Below, one piece after another: positions 54,603 to 64,000 of a stretch of 64,000 nt of DNA (within the stretch, counting starts at the first letter, position 1; every line of letters begins with the position of its first letter). The notes under the pieces are model-generated. The model saw only the letters and a list, made by a program, of their open reading frames with translations, was not told the DNA's origin and did not search any database. The stretch comes from Trichobilharzia regenti (Eukaryota > Platyhelminthes > Trematoda > Strigeidida > Schistosomatidae): NCBI GenBank assembly GCA_944472135.2, contig OX235264.1:121177809-121241808 (forward strand), written 5' to 3'. The translations under genes were made by a program, and so were the position numbers.

Positions 54603-54688
54603 CCATTACTAGTTTCCACTAGTCCTCTAACTGATATCAATCTATGATCAAACTTGGAACGAATGTTCACTGACATTAAAATGACAAA

Positions 54689-56644
54689 CATGAGGAAAGC
54701 TTAACCTGACTAAACCAGAGATGGAAGCCCTGAAATACCTTAAGAATAACAAGGATGCAGTAATTACATATTCAGACAAAGGAAATGCAACAGTAATATT
54801 AGACAAATCAGACTATTTGGACGAGGTGGATACTCACTTACAAACCGGATCATATGAAGAAATTGATAAATCAATAGACATAGTTATGAATAAGGTTAAG
54901 AAATCTACAGCGGAACTTATACGCCGAATGAAGCCGTCTCTAGGTGAGTCAAAGCGGTTAAAATTAAAGCCCAAAACTAATAACCCTAGTAGGATGTATG
55001 GTGTTGTCAAAGTTCATAAATCAGGATACCCTATTAGACCTATAGTTGATTTTAGAAATTCACCTATATATGAGGTATCTAAAGTTATGAGTTATATTTA
55101 GCCATGATATTACATCCCCTTAAAAGGTACTCAAAATCTAGACTAACAAATCCTTATGAACTAAAAGATAGATTAGATAAGTTAAAATTAGACAATGAAG
55201 AAAAACGGTTAGTTTTGACATTGTCAGTTTATGTAAACGTATACCAATACATATAGCTATAGAGGCAGTTAGAAACGAACTCATTTCTGACCAAGAACTC
55301 GAACTTGGGACGAAATTGCTAATTGAGGACATAATGCTGGGAGTTCAGTTATGCCTGACATCCACAGTATTTGAATTCCTCCAAGGGAAAATATGCAAAC
55401 AAACTGAGGGAGTTGTCATAGGACCACCAATATCCCCCGTTGTGGTGGATATATTAATGGATAGGTGGGAAAACGTAGAGATTGAAACGTTCAGTCTCAC
55501 TCCAAAAGTATGGTGGAGGTTTGTAGATGACATATTCACTGCACTTAGAACACAGGATATAAACAGATTTGAGTTATCAAAGGTGGAGGCAATTCGATTT
55601 ACTTATGAATTGGAAAGTCAGGAAGAGGAACTTCCAATGTTAGATTGTAGCGTAAAAAGGAAAGAAGACGGGAAGTTAAACACACACTGGTGTTTACAGG
55701 AAACCCATACATTCAAACAGATATTTGGACTTCCAATCATTCCACCCATCCTATGTCAGTGAAAATAGGATTGGTGAAATGTTCAAATAATAGAGCACAA
55801 AACTAAGTAGTACCAAAGCGAAATTTAAGATAGGAAGTGAGGCTTATAAGTGAAGCTATGAAACTTATTAATTACCCTGATAAATTAGATAGAAAGTATG
55901 TAGGGAAATGTAAAAATATAATTAATAATAATAATAGTGTTAATGATAATAATAATATTAATGAAAACATTCATGTCAAATATGCGCAAGACAACACCAA
56001 CAATAAGGAATCTAAATCATCAGTAGTACTTCCATACAAGGAAGAACCTCGGAAACCACTTTACGCAGAATTCTAAACAATGCTGGCAGGAATAAAAGTG
56101 TCTGGCATTCAAACCACCCACAAACTCAATTAGAAGCAAGCTTTGTCGGTTACAGGATCAATCCTGTGGAGGCAATTAGACAAACAATTTAGTTTATCTA
56201 GTATCCTACCTCCAATGATTGTCAGGTCAAATACAAAGGGCAAACTGGTAGAACGGGGGCTGTCAGCCTAGCGGACCGTAAAAACCTAGTGGTGAAATCT
56301 AGATTAATTGACCCAAATAAGATAAGAAATCTAGAGAATAGTTCAGCTATGACACTCACTACATGCAATTACACACACAACCATACAACAGGATGATGGG
56401 ATAAGATGGCAGTTTTAAAATCGAATGTAACAAGGTGAATGGAGAGAGAGATTGATAACAGCGGAAGCTTTGTTTATCAAATCAACTGCAAATACAAGTA
56501 ATAGGAATGATTTAACACCTGTCCACCTAGACATCTGGAAAGTTCTGCTACTCCTACGACGACGAATACGAAGGAATAAAGAAAACTATGAAACGGAAGT
56601 TTCGAAGTTATGTGATTATAATTTATCTGATTGTGAATCGTAAT
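54689..56644 (+). pseudogene. Penelope-like element: RT and GIY-YIG remnants, unit B
   Basis: Counterpart of 30425-32536 without the hairpin insertion. The first frame (54721-55101) is open across the site where unit A has TGA. The frame at 55316-55762 carries GVVIGPPISPVVVDILMDR, WWRFVDDIFTALR and EEELPMLDCSVKR. A 13-base deletion after the RT motif (NRFELSK where unit A has NRFFEHL) and the shared TAG at 55099-55101 show that it is also dead. The GIY-YIG GQTGR motif is at about 56235-56280. Confidence 0.88.
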
Positions 56645-57176
56645 AAATTGTGTTCGAAAAGTTATCCAGTAAATAATACTGTTTCACCATCTGATCTATC
56701 TAATAAACAAAATAGTATGGAATTTGAACAAAGAAATAAGAAACATTGGCGCAGAATAATCTGGGTCCATCTTGTTTCGTTGGTTCTCATCAGCTGCTTA
56801 CAACCTTTGTCCATCAGCAAGCATATTTTCAGAGCATCATAGTAAAATAAGGCGCTGAGATTTACAGGGTTTTTAAAGTGTTACGACATATATGTATATA
56901 TATATATCTTGAAAAGAATTAATTAACAGTTATGTTGTTGGGGTGGCAGCAAAAGACATTTGGCAATAGTTACGTAACTAGATAGGAGAAGATCAAGATT
57001 TTAAAATTTCGGTGCACATGAGGTCAGATGAGAAGTTGATGATGTAATACAGTGAACAGAACTCAGAAGATGAAGAAAAATTATCTCATAAGAGAGTCAA
57101 ACGAAAAATAATGTTAGGGGGTGGAATGAAAAGATAAGTTAACAAAATTTAGAAAATTAGAAAACAAAGAGTTACT
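56645..57176. other. Unassigned stretch with empty site of chimeric CR1, unit B
   Basis: The 85-bp segment that flanks the unit A insert occurs once here, at about 56967-57050, joined to both flanks. This is the pre-insertion (or reverted) state. Confidence 0.75.
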
Positions 57177-57627
57177 AAGAAATGTGTCACCAGCGTAATT
57201 GAAGTCCAACAACAACGGATTCTTTTTGGACACATAAATCAGACTTCAATCGTTCTATCGCTATAGCTTCAGCAAACCTGAGAAGACTTGAGGTACTTTG
57301 TCTGTTAATATTATTTTGAATGATTCCAGGACATCTACTCGGTGTCCTGTGTCAATCAGGTGTTTGGCGATTGAAGAGCCTAAACAATTCGGTCCCTTTA
57401 ACCGAAGGCTCCTTGGTACATGTTTGCAGAATCTGACGTAGGCCCTCCTCTCTGTTCTTCCAATGTAACTGCTCCCGCAGATACATGTGAATTGGTATAC
57501 ACAAGTTAGAGGTAACATGTGAGAGGTACTTGTCAATCTTTGACTGCACCAATGAAGAGGTATGTAATATGGAATTACATACTACCCATAGTGCCCAAGT
57601 TTTACACATATATTAATATCCTAAATA
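57177..57627 (-). pseudogene. Penelope-like GIY-YIG fragment, unit B
   Basis: Counterpart of 34135-34585; the frame 57536-57261 keeps the GSSYIGRTERR core and RLKGPNCLGSSIAKHLIDTG. Confidence 0.8.
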
Positions 57628-58185
57628 GGAAATCCTGAAAATTATCATTATGAAGTCAAAGTGGGATAAAATTAATCAGAAGGGAAGAACATTTCTATGA
57701 CGAGGGTTTTATTGATTGTTTCCATTCATGTATAGCATGCACCTGTTCAATTATACACATAAGTAATAATAAAACGTGTACATTCAGAGCTGCTGAACAT
57801 CTCAAGAACAGTTCTTCATTTTACTATTATTTCATAAACATATATATATGTCTTGTGTACGATAAATATGACTCCACAGTTAAGGTAGATTTACGAATCA
57901 CGTAATTGATGAGTACTCTCTTCCAGTAGACGATTTCGATAAAGCTTCCATTCACGATAAATGCTTAACTTTGATTCTAATTCTTCAACTTTAGGAAAGG
58001 GTTGAACCTATTTTTAGTGTAAAATATTAAGAAAATAACAATAATTACATGGGTAAGTAGTTAAACAGTTTATCAGACATTTAGTAACAACATGGTCATT
58101 GAAAGAGGAAGAGAATGAAAAGTCTGGCTAACTAGCTGTCCTTGATCTCAGATATCTGCGTTATGTCTCCTGTGTTAAGTGGTAA
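57628..58185. other. Unassigned stretch, unit B
   Basis: Counterpart of 34586-35139; the TA run near 57840 is shorter. It keeps a few bases (near 57667) absent from unit A. Confidence 0.5.
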
Positions 58186-58768
58186 CAATAAGGTGAGTGA
58201 TATTGGGGTTAGGCGTTGATGGATTGTAATGTAGGGAGGGAAAATCAATCGACGAGTCTATGAAGTTACACCGACTGAGGCGATGGTTAGGACATGTGTT
58301 ACGTATGCATCCCTAGTCATCGACTACCTTCCTCGATAAACAATATTAGCTGATATAGGATTAGTTAGGAAGAGAACGGATGGTGTTCAAGTCGAAACTT
58401 GGGATAAGTCTGTAAATTCTTTAACAGTTAGTTTGAGCCAGCCAGCCACTTAGAGAGGTTTAGACTTGCTGACTGGTCGGGATCCTCGGGAGATTAAACA
58501 CCAGTGACTAGAGACAATTGGTGATATGGCTGAAAATGGTTCTCAGATGCATTCACTCTTTGGGATCTATGATATCCAATAAAATTCTACTGTTCTTCCA
58601 CATTACTATTCTCTCAGCTTCACTCACACTTCTGTTTATGATCTCTGTCATTTGAATCTCTCTTTACTCTCTTCTCTTGCTTTGTGTTTAACATGAAAGG
58701 AGTGTGGCAACTCGAGCTGCTGGAAATCTGTGCAAAGTTCTACATTGAAACCAGTCAGTCAGTCACAC
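58186..58768 (+). mobile_element. Decayed RTE-like 3' fragment, unit B
   Basis: Counterpart of 35140-35720, ending in the same CAGTCAGTCAGTCA tail. Confidence 0.75.
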
Positions 58769-59590
58769 TACGTTTCCTAACCTGTCAAATATTTTCGCTT
58801 CCTGTATCTATAAATGAAGTAGAGAAGTCGATGGGGACCCTACTTCACGTATGATCGTTTTTACTACTAGCCGACTGATATGAGTAGATGGATGCCAGTC
58901 ACATCGATCAATAGTGTTTGCTGGCCAGATCAAAGCAATCTAAATACTGCACGACAGTTTCGCAAGTTCGGTTTCCAAATAAAGGAAACTGGGGTAAAAT
59001 CTCATCTCCTCGTAGTGTGTAGATTGCAAACGCCTACGCGATTTATTTTGTACACCTCATCAATACTGCTACTGACTTGACCAACGCTCAATTTCTAGTC
59101 ACTTATGTTACGTCATCCAATGTATTTGGTCAGTCGTAGTCCTAACTTAAATGTCATCATTCTCCACCCCACCTCCACTCATTCTCTACCTGTAATTACC
59201 TCTGGTTCTATCCTAACCTGAGTTGAAGCATTTTAGTGAATTATATTACGTCATCTAATTTACTAGCTCAATCTTACTTTAGTTACTGTCTAATTAACCT
59301 TGTTTCTATATTAGACCATTCTTGTATTACTTGATTAATTATCTAAACTTGACAAATCTCATGTACACACACATACACAGAAAATAATTTCATGTGAATG
59401 AATTCACCGAAAAGAGTCTGGTCATTGAACGTCTTCTCTTTTTTATGAGACTCAATGGAGTTTTTTAAGCTACTTTAACTGTGAATTTGATTTATGGTAC
59501 TACCAGTTCGACCAAGTAGCTAACTAGCCAGCCAGAAATCGCTTGGTTTGAACTGATTCGTCTATTCCTCTGAGCTGAGTTGTCAAACCG
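58769..59590. other. Unassigned AT-rich stretch, unit B
   Basis: Counterpart of 35721-36544. Confidence 0.5.
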
Positions 59591-59790
59591 GGTACACCGT
59601 TGATATGCTCAGCCGGAAAACGAGCGAAAAAGCCAGCCTAATGGTATTCAGATCACTTCAATATGGCTGGCCAACGAACACTTCTGGAAGATATTGTAAC
59701 AACAGAAGGCAGGACATGGAAGCCAAGGTGTATTTTCAAGTGACCAAACCGATATTTATACATATACAGTTTATATTTGATGATATTAGA

Positions 59791-59981
59791 TGGTTGGAGG
59801 CAATCGGAAAGAAGCTTCCGACCTAGGTTTCGTGCTAGTGGGCACTCAGCAGCAAAGCGTATCATCAAACTTGAAGGGACCCATGTCTTTTCTGAAATTC
59901 GAACCCGCGTCACCCAGTGCTGCAGTCACAGACGTTACCACTGAGCTGTTCGGTCTCGCGATTCACCTCCTCTAGGGATGT
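59791..59981 (-). mobile_element. tRNA-derived SINE, unit B
   Basis: Counterpart of 36745-36935. About 30 bases further on, TAACTAATGTGATGTG is uninterrupted: the empty site of the unit A RTE. Confidence 0.65.
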
Positions 59982-60040
59982 AGTGGATACTTTGACTGAA
60001 CACTAGTAACTAATGTGATGTGTTTAGTCATTTCTTTGCT

Positions 60041-60302
60041 GCAGACTGAATTCTATCAGTCATGTCTGCAATGTGGCCACCATTCTAGGTAGCTCACCAT
60101 CACGGTGCACACATTGATTTGATGGCATTGGATGATTGGAGGCGCTATCGGCAGGAAGCCGTGGACTACTTAGGTTTTGTGCTAGTTGGCGCTCACCAGT
60201 CAATAAGGCGTATCTGCAACTTTGAAGGCACACATGTCCTTTCTGGCTGCCTACCTAGAATGGTGACCACATTGCAAACCTGACTGATAGGAAGCAGTCT
60301 AC
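60041..60302. mobile_element. MITE-like element with ~54-bp inverted repeats, unit B
   Basis: Counterpart of 37562-37823, same terminal inverted repeats. Confidence 0.65.
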
Positions 60303-61061
60303 ACCAAACAAGGACTAGACACATCACACTAGGTACTAGTGTCCAATCAAAGTACAGTTTTGTATTCTCTAATCAATCATTGAGCGTGTGATTTGGGCGT
60401 AAAATAAACAATATGAAATAGAATGTTCAAATGCATATATAGTATTATGTTGCTAAAGCTGTATTGAACTGTGGGAATACGTGAGAATAATATTCCATTG
60501 GAACACACTGTCTAAATCTCGTCACCACAGTATGAGTAGTAGAGAACTACTCACCTCAGTCAATCAGTAGTATATAGTTTCGTGCAAACAACACATCCAT
60601 TTGTCAAGTGATTGGGATTCATTATTTTCATCAATGAATATAAACCGTAAATCATTTAAAAAACAAGCAAAGGATAAAGTTGCTCTATAATCAACCGCTT
60701 CCATTTCACACACGTGTTGTGTGTGAAGATTAATGATACTGATTGGCGGTTCAAACTTCAGTGGAAGTCGACTGTGTAGATCAATAAAATACAATTCTAC
60801 ACCTGGAAGAGTTGAAAGACTTAGACTGATCTGAAACCACATTATTCTTGTCTAAATCCTGGATGCAAAACGGTTTGTACAGTCATTGTAGATACATTGT
60901 GTTAAACCTGTATAAGCACTCTACAGCTTTTTGGTGAAAACCTTTCTCAGTCTTCTTTTATTCCATTCTTCTGCGTTCCGAATGAAACATAAAGCTTCAA
61001 AGTTTCAGTAGCTGGGGATGTTGTTTTTGTGCTGTAGGTTTCCTAGCCTCACGCCACAACT
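60303..61061. other. End of unit B (60796) and unassigned unique sequence
   Basis: Similarity to unit A stops at 60796. Beyond it no gene is recognised. Confidence 0.55.
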
Positions 61062-61094
61062 CCCCTCAATACCGATCTTATTATTGTCTAGGAG

Positions 61095-61185
61095 GGGTTT
61101 TAGGTGTGTGTCGGCTGGGTATCGAACCCTGACCTTCCGCATAGCTAGCGAGCATTCTGCAATGGATCCACCAAGGCAGTTGTAT
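61095..61185 (-). mobile_element. tRNA-derived SINE head
   Basis: The minus strand reads GGTGGATCCATTGCAGAATG, then GGTTCGATACC (B-box, 61119-61129) and GTCGGCTGGGT. This is tRNA-like, but no full cloverleaf was assignable. Confidence 0.5.
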
Positions 61186-62439
61186 GGTAGTACCATATAT
61201 CTTTTCTCACGAGGTTTTCTTAACATTGTTGCTTATGAGTTCTCTGAGACAATCATTAATTTTTTTGTTCTAGCATTTTAATAATGATGGAAATGACATT
61301 ATTCCAAATAGAACTTTTACTGAATCAGTGTGCAGTTATCAGCATGTACTACTGTAACGACAGAAGACAAGGGCCAAGCAACAGATCCTTTATTGAGAAA
61401 ATCAAGAGGTATTTATATATTTTTATGTACATTATTATTCGTTATTACTTGCAGGGAAATAGGGTCTTCTGATTGTTTGTTTTCTTGCTCAAGGTTATTC
61501 CGTACTGCTCGTAACCGTTTCTCAGAATGTTAAGCCATATATCTGCGAATCGTATTTGTACAAGTTAAGTGTGCTGTGATTGATTGTTGAGTTCGTCAAG
61601 GTTAAGCTTTGTTTTTTTCTCATGACTTCAATTCGGGACATCTTGCAGACATCTCTCACCACAGTACAACGTTGCATTTAATGTTCTCTTCACATTATAT
61701 TGTAAGGGACGAAAAATTTATCTGTTTGGCATGTGCTACTGAGAAGATTTATCAGTAGTAGTGAAAAGAGACGTTTATCTCCAGACAAAAAATATCTATT
61801 AGCACAGAGATGGATTTGACGTCACAGAGAGAAAGAGAGAGAGAGAGCAAATGAACCAACCAGTATTGTAACAAAACATGCGAGGCACAAAAACAAGACA
61901 CAAATCACGAAGGACAGAAGTAGCTCGCAACACGGGAGATCTGTGAGAATGACAATTTTTATATAAGGTGTACATAATTTCTCTACATAAAGATATCAAA
62001 TTTTCTTTCAAAAGAATGGTTACTGAGCAAAAAATACTCTTTTCGATAAGCTCTACTTCATCAGGTTCTGCAGTTATGCATCCATAATAGTGAATGAATT
62101 AGCTGTTTTAACAACAACATTAATGTTGTTCAAATAACATCGAATCAATCAATAATAATATCAATGGATTACAGTTCAATAAGATCAACATAACAATACA
62201 CTGAATGTCAGGAAACACATTACGAAAGATAATATTACAAATTCATGAATTTGCAGTCTCGGCTAAAGGCAAGGGCAGTAGTAATGGCTGAACTTGCTTC
62301 TTCTGCTCACAAAGCAATGGATACTCCAAACGAATCGAGATAGCCACTGCTGTCTGGAGTATGTGGTACCTTGATGTTATTGACAATATATTTTGTAATT
62401 TTCAAGTTTTGGTTTTTGTAGGGATTTAGTTTGATTGGT
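61186..62439. other. Unassigned AT-rich stretch
   Basis: No recognised gene, RNA or element; short frames look incidental. Confidence 0.55.
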
Positions 62440-62925
62440 TGAAGGATTTCATTATGAGGTGACATCAGTTAGACAGCCATTGGAAAACCTGGGAGTACTG
62501 GACAGCTGTTTCATTCTAGCTCATCAGGACTCCTCAGCAGTACGCACCTCCACGGGGCGTCGAACCCAGGACCTTCTGGTTATAAGGTGAGATTGTAAAC
62601 CATTGAGCCACTTGGAGCAGATCCAAGGGCCCATGAATTCTAACTTCTGCTAATTCATGACATAGCGTGACCACTTCGCAATGTCTTCTTCGATGAGTTT
62701 CTGCTTCACCTTCAACATGCTGCTCCCTGCTGGTCACAGCTTCCCACTAGGGCCGCAAGTCCACGAGCTCGCCTTGCAACCAAAAGGTCCTGGGTTCGAA
62801 ACCCAGCGATGCATGCGTACTGATGAGGAGTCCCAAACTAGGACGAAACAGCTGTCCAGTACTCCCAGGTTTTTCAATGGCTGTCTAACTCATGAAATCC
62901 TCCAAACAATATATTTTGTACCCGG
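62440..62925. mobile_element. Head-to-head pair of hammerhead-bearing SINEs
   Basis: A minus-strand SINE (about 62440-62690) and a plus-strand SINE (about 62740-62925) face each other. In the minus copy the B-box complement is CGTCGAACCC near 62557; in the plus copy it is GGGTTCGAAACCC at 62792-62804. Both carry the body CCCAGG(T)TTTCCAATGG. Together they form a long interrupted inverted repeat. Confidence 0.75.
62817..62862 (+). ncRNA. Best-preserved hammerhead-like ribozyme in window
   Basis: Stem I GTACTG (62817-62822) pairs fully with CAGTAC (62857-62862). Stem II is GTCC (62830-62833) with GGAC (62841-62844). GAAA is at 62845-62848 and the stem III octamer is ACAGCTGT. Cleavage triplet GTC is at 62854-62856. 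The core is ATGAGGA against consensus CTGATGA, two differences at positions normally required for catalysis. Architecture matches the Sm-alpha SINE ribozyme. Confidence 0.75.
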
Positions 62926-63189
62926 TAGATAATAGATAAGGATTCTTCAACGCTGGCCTGATTTGTGTCCGGTTTGCACCAGATGGTCTAATGTCGACCT
63001 GTTGATGGCTTTTAATACACCTTTGCTTAGCCTCACTGGCAGATGTTCCCGAGGAGCACGAAAAGTCAAGTTTCTCGAGCAAAGGCTAATATAACTCGTT
63101 GCTCCACAGGCGCAGTTGAATTGGCAGATACAATCAGAAGTGGCTAGTCTAGGTACTTCTTTTGTCCTACCTGATTAAATGCAAGAATA
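62926..63189. other. Unassigned stretch
   Basis: Nothing recognised. Confidence 0.5.
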
Positions 63190-63500
63190 TAGTTATAAAT
63201 AAAGAGGGTGTTGAGAGTCCGAAGAGAGTATAAGTTTAAGTGTTTGTTTAGAGACACCTGCACTTATCATGTTGACAGCTTTTTTAACTGCTCGTCTCAG
63301 TATAACAAAGTCATTCATCGGCATTCCAGGAAAGAATAAGGTAGGTGGGTGGGGGGAGCAATAAAGAAGGTGGGTAGGATACAAGAATTAACAAACTTAG
63401 CAAGTGGACATTGAGTGTCACCAATTGTCTGAACCTCTTTATATGGAAGGTTGGAAGAAACATCTTTCTACAAATAAATATAATTGTGGTAAGATCAGAA
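63190..63500 (-). mobile_element. Decayed CR1-like C-terminal RT fragment
   Basis: The minus-strand frame has LLYCSPHPPT, FFPGMP and DFVILRRAVKKAVNMIS, aligning with ILYCSPLVFPGLL and YTLLRRMLKVVSRVS of the CR1 pol. DSQHPLYL matches DSQHPLHS. Confidence 0.7.
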
Positions 63501-63640
63501 AAGATCAAGCGATCACAGTATGGTGGAACAGGGTGAAATTATTAGGAAGTGATATGGTTAGGTGGAGAGATAGGTTAATCATTGAAACTTTGTTAACTGA
63601 ATCAATACCAGACATCTGTAGTCGAAATTACTGAAAGCAT
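63500..63640 (+). mobile_element. Possible Penelope-like element C-terminal fragment
   Basis: The frame contains RDRLIIETLLTESIPDICSRN, resembling ITEALFIKSTANTSNRN at the end of the element at 32355. Too short for certainty. Confidence 0.35.
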
Positions 63641-63659
63641 ATGCTTGATTTATTGATTG

Positions 63660-64000
63660 TTTTCGACATAAAACTATGCACAGATATACACCAGTGAAAG
63701 TTGCCACTCTTCCTCTCCATTTAACACACAAACCAAGACAAGAAAGTAAAGAGAGACTCATCAGAAGACGGATGTTAAACAGAAATGTGAGCTAGGTGAA
63801 ATGAATAATATTACTATTGAACAATACAGTTTTGTTCGATATGACAAATCACAAAGAGTGAATGCATCTGAGCTAGCCATCACTGAGCGAAGAAGATTTT
63901 GGGCCATACCACCAATTGCCTCCATCCATTATTGGTTCCTGTTATCCCGAGGACACCAACCAGACAGCTGTCAACACATCCCTACGTGACTGGCTAGTTG
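63660..64000 (-). mobile_element. RTE-like 3' end fragment at window end
   Basis: Resembles 6270-6600 (GAGTGAATGCATCTGAGCTA, GCCATCACTGAGCGAAGAAG, GGGCCATACCACCAATTG). The tail end near 63660 is worn. It continues past the window. Confidence 0.7.

Larger units (their letters stand above)
53593..54679. mobile_element. SINE cluster including Sm-alpha-like SINE, unit B
   Basis: Counterpart of 29329-30415, with the same alternating SINE halves. Confidence 0.7.
39040..60796. repeat. Composite tandem unit B
   Basis: Diverged copy of unit A (13439-38317). It lacks the CR1, hairpin, chimeric-CR1 and RTE insertions of unit A. Its own differences are the RTE with nested CR1 at 44334-46412 and a longer inverted KHC-bearing segment at 46413-48345. 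Confidence 0.9.

Overview
The window looks like repeat-dense nuclear DNA from a blood fluke (genus Schistosoma or a close relative). The basis is the repeat complement: AT-rich sequence, tRNA-derived SINEs carrying remnants of the schistosome Sm-alpha type hammerhead ribozyme, and RTE-like, CR1-like and Penelope-like (GIY-YIG) retroelements. No complete, evidently functional host gene is present. The only host gene recognised is a kinesin-1 heavy chain (KHC/KIF5). It appears only as scattered exons of the stalk and tail, in several partial, rearranged copies, and no motor domain is seen.

Layout. (1) 1-7663 is a near-perfect palindrome with no spacer, centred near 3832/3833 on an AT microsatellite. 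The centre cuts a KHC tail exon, and the outer edges carry a KHC stalk exon in the opposite orientation; the arms also hold RTE 3' fragments. (2) 7664-13438 holds an AT microsatellite, a SINE pair and a badly decayed minus-strand RTE element. (3) 13439-38317 is composite unit A. It contains three KHC exons, an inverted partial copy of itself, a nearly intact 3.3-kb CR1-like element, SINE clusters, Penelope-like fragments and several insertions. (4) 38318-39039 is a short link with one KHC exon. (5) 39040-60796 is composite unit B, a diverged tandem copy of unit A. It lacks four of unit A's insertions but has its own RTE with a nested CR1 at a rearrangement junction, followed by a longer inverted KHC-bearing segment. 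(6) 60797-64000 is unduplicated sequence with SINE, CR1, PLE and RTE fragments.

How it fits together. Comparing unit A with unit B gives filled and empty sites for four insertions: a CR1, a 149-bp hairpin insertion, a 1066-bp chimeric CR1 insert with 85-bp direct repeats, and an RTE with a 10-bp target duplication. All three copies of one KHC exon share the same in-frame TAA, and unit B has also lost a splice acceptor, so the KHC material is best read as pseudogenic and duplicated after its first disabling change. Partial gene fragments amplified with retroelements, plus a palindrome, would suit a non-recombining or heterochromatic region such as the schistosome W chromosome; that placement is inference only.
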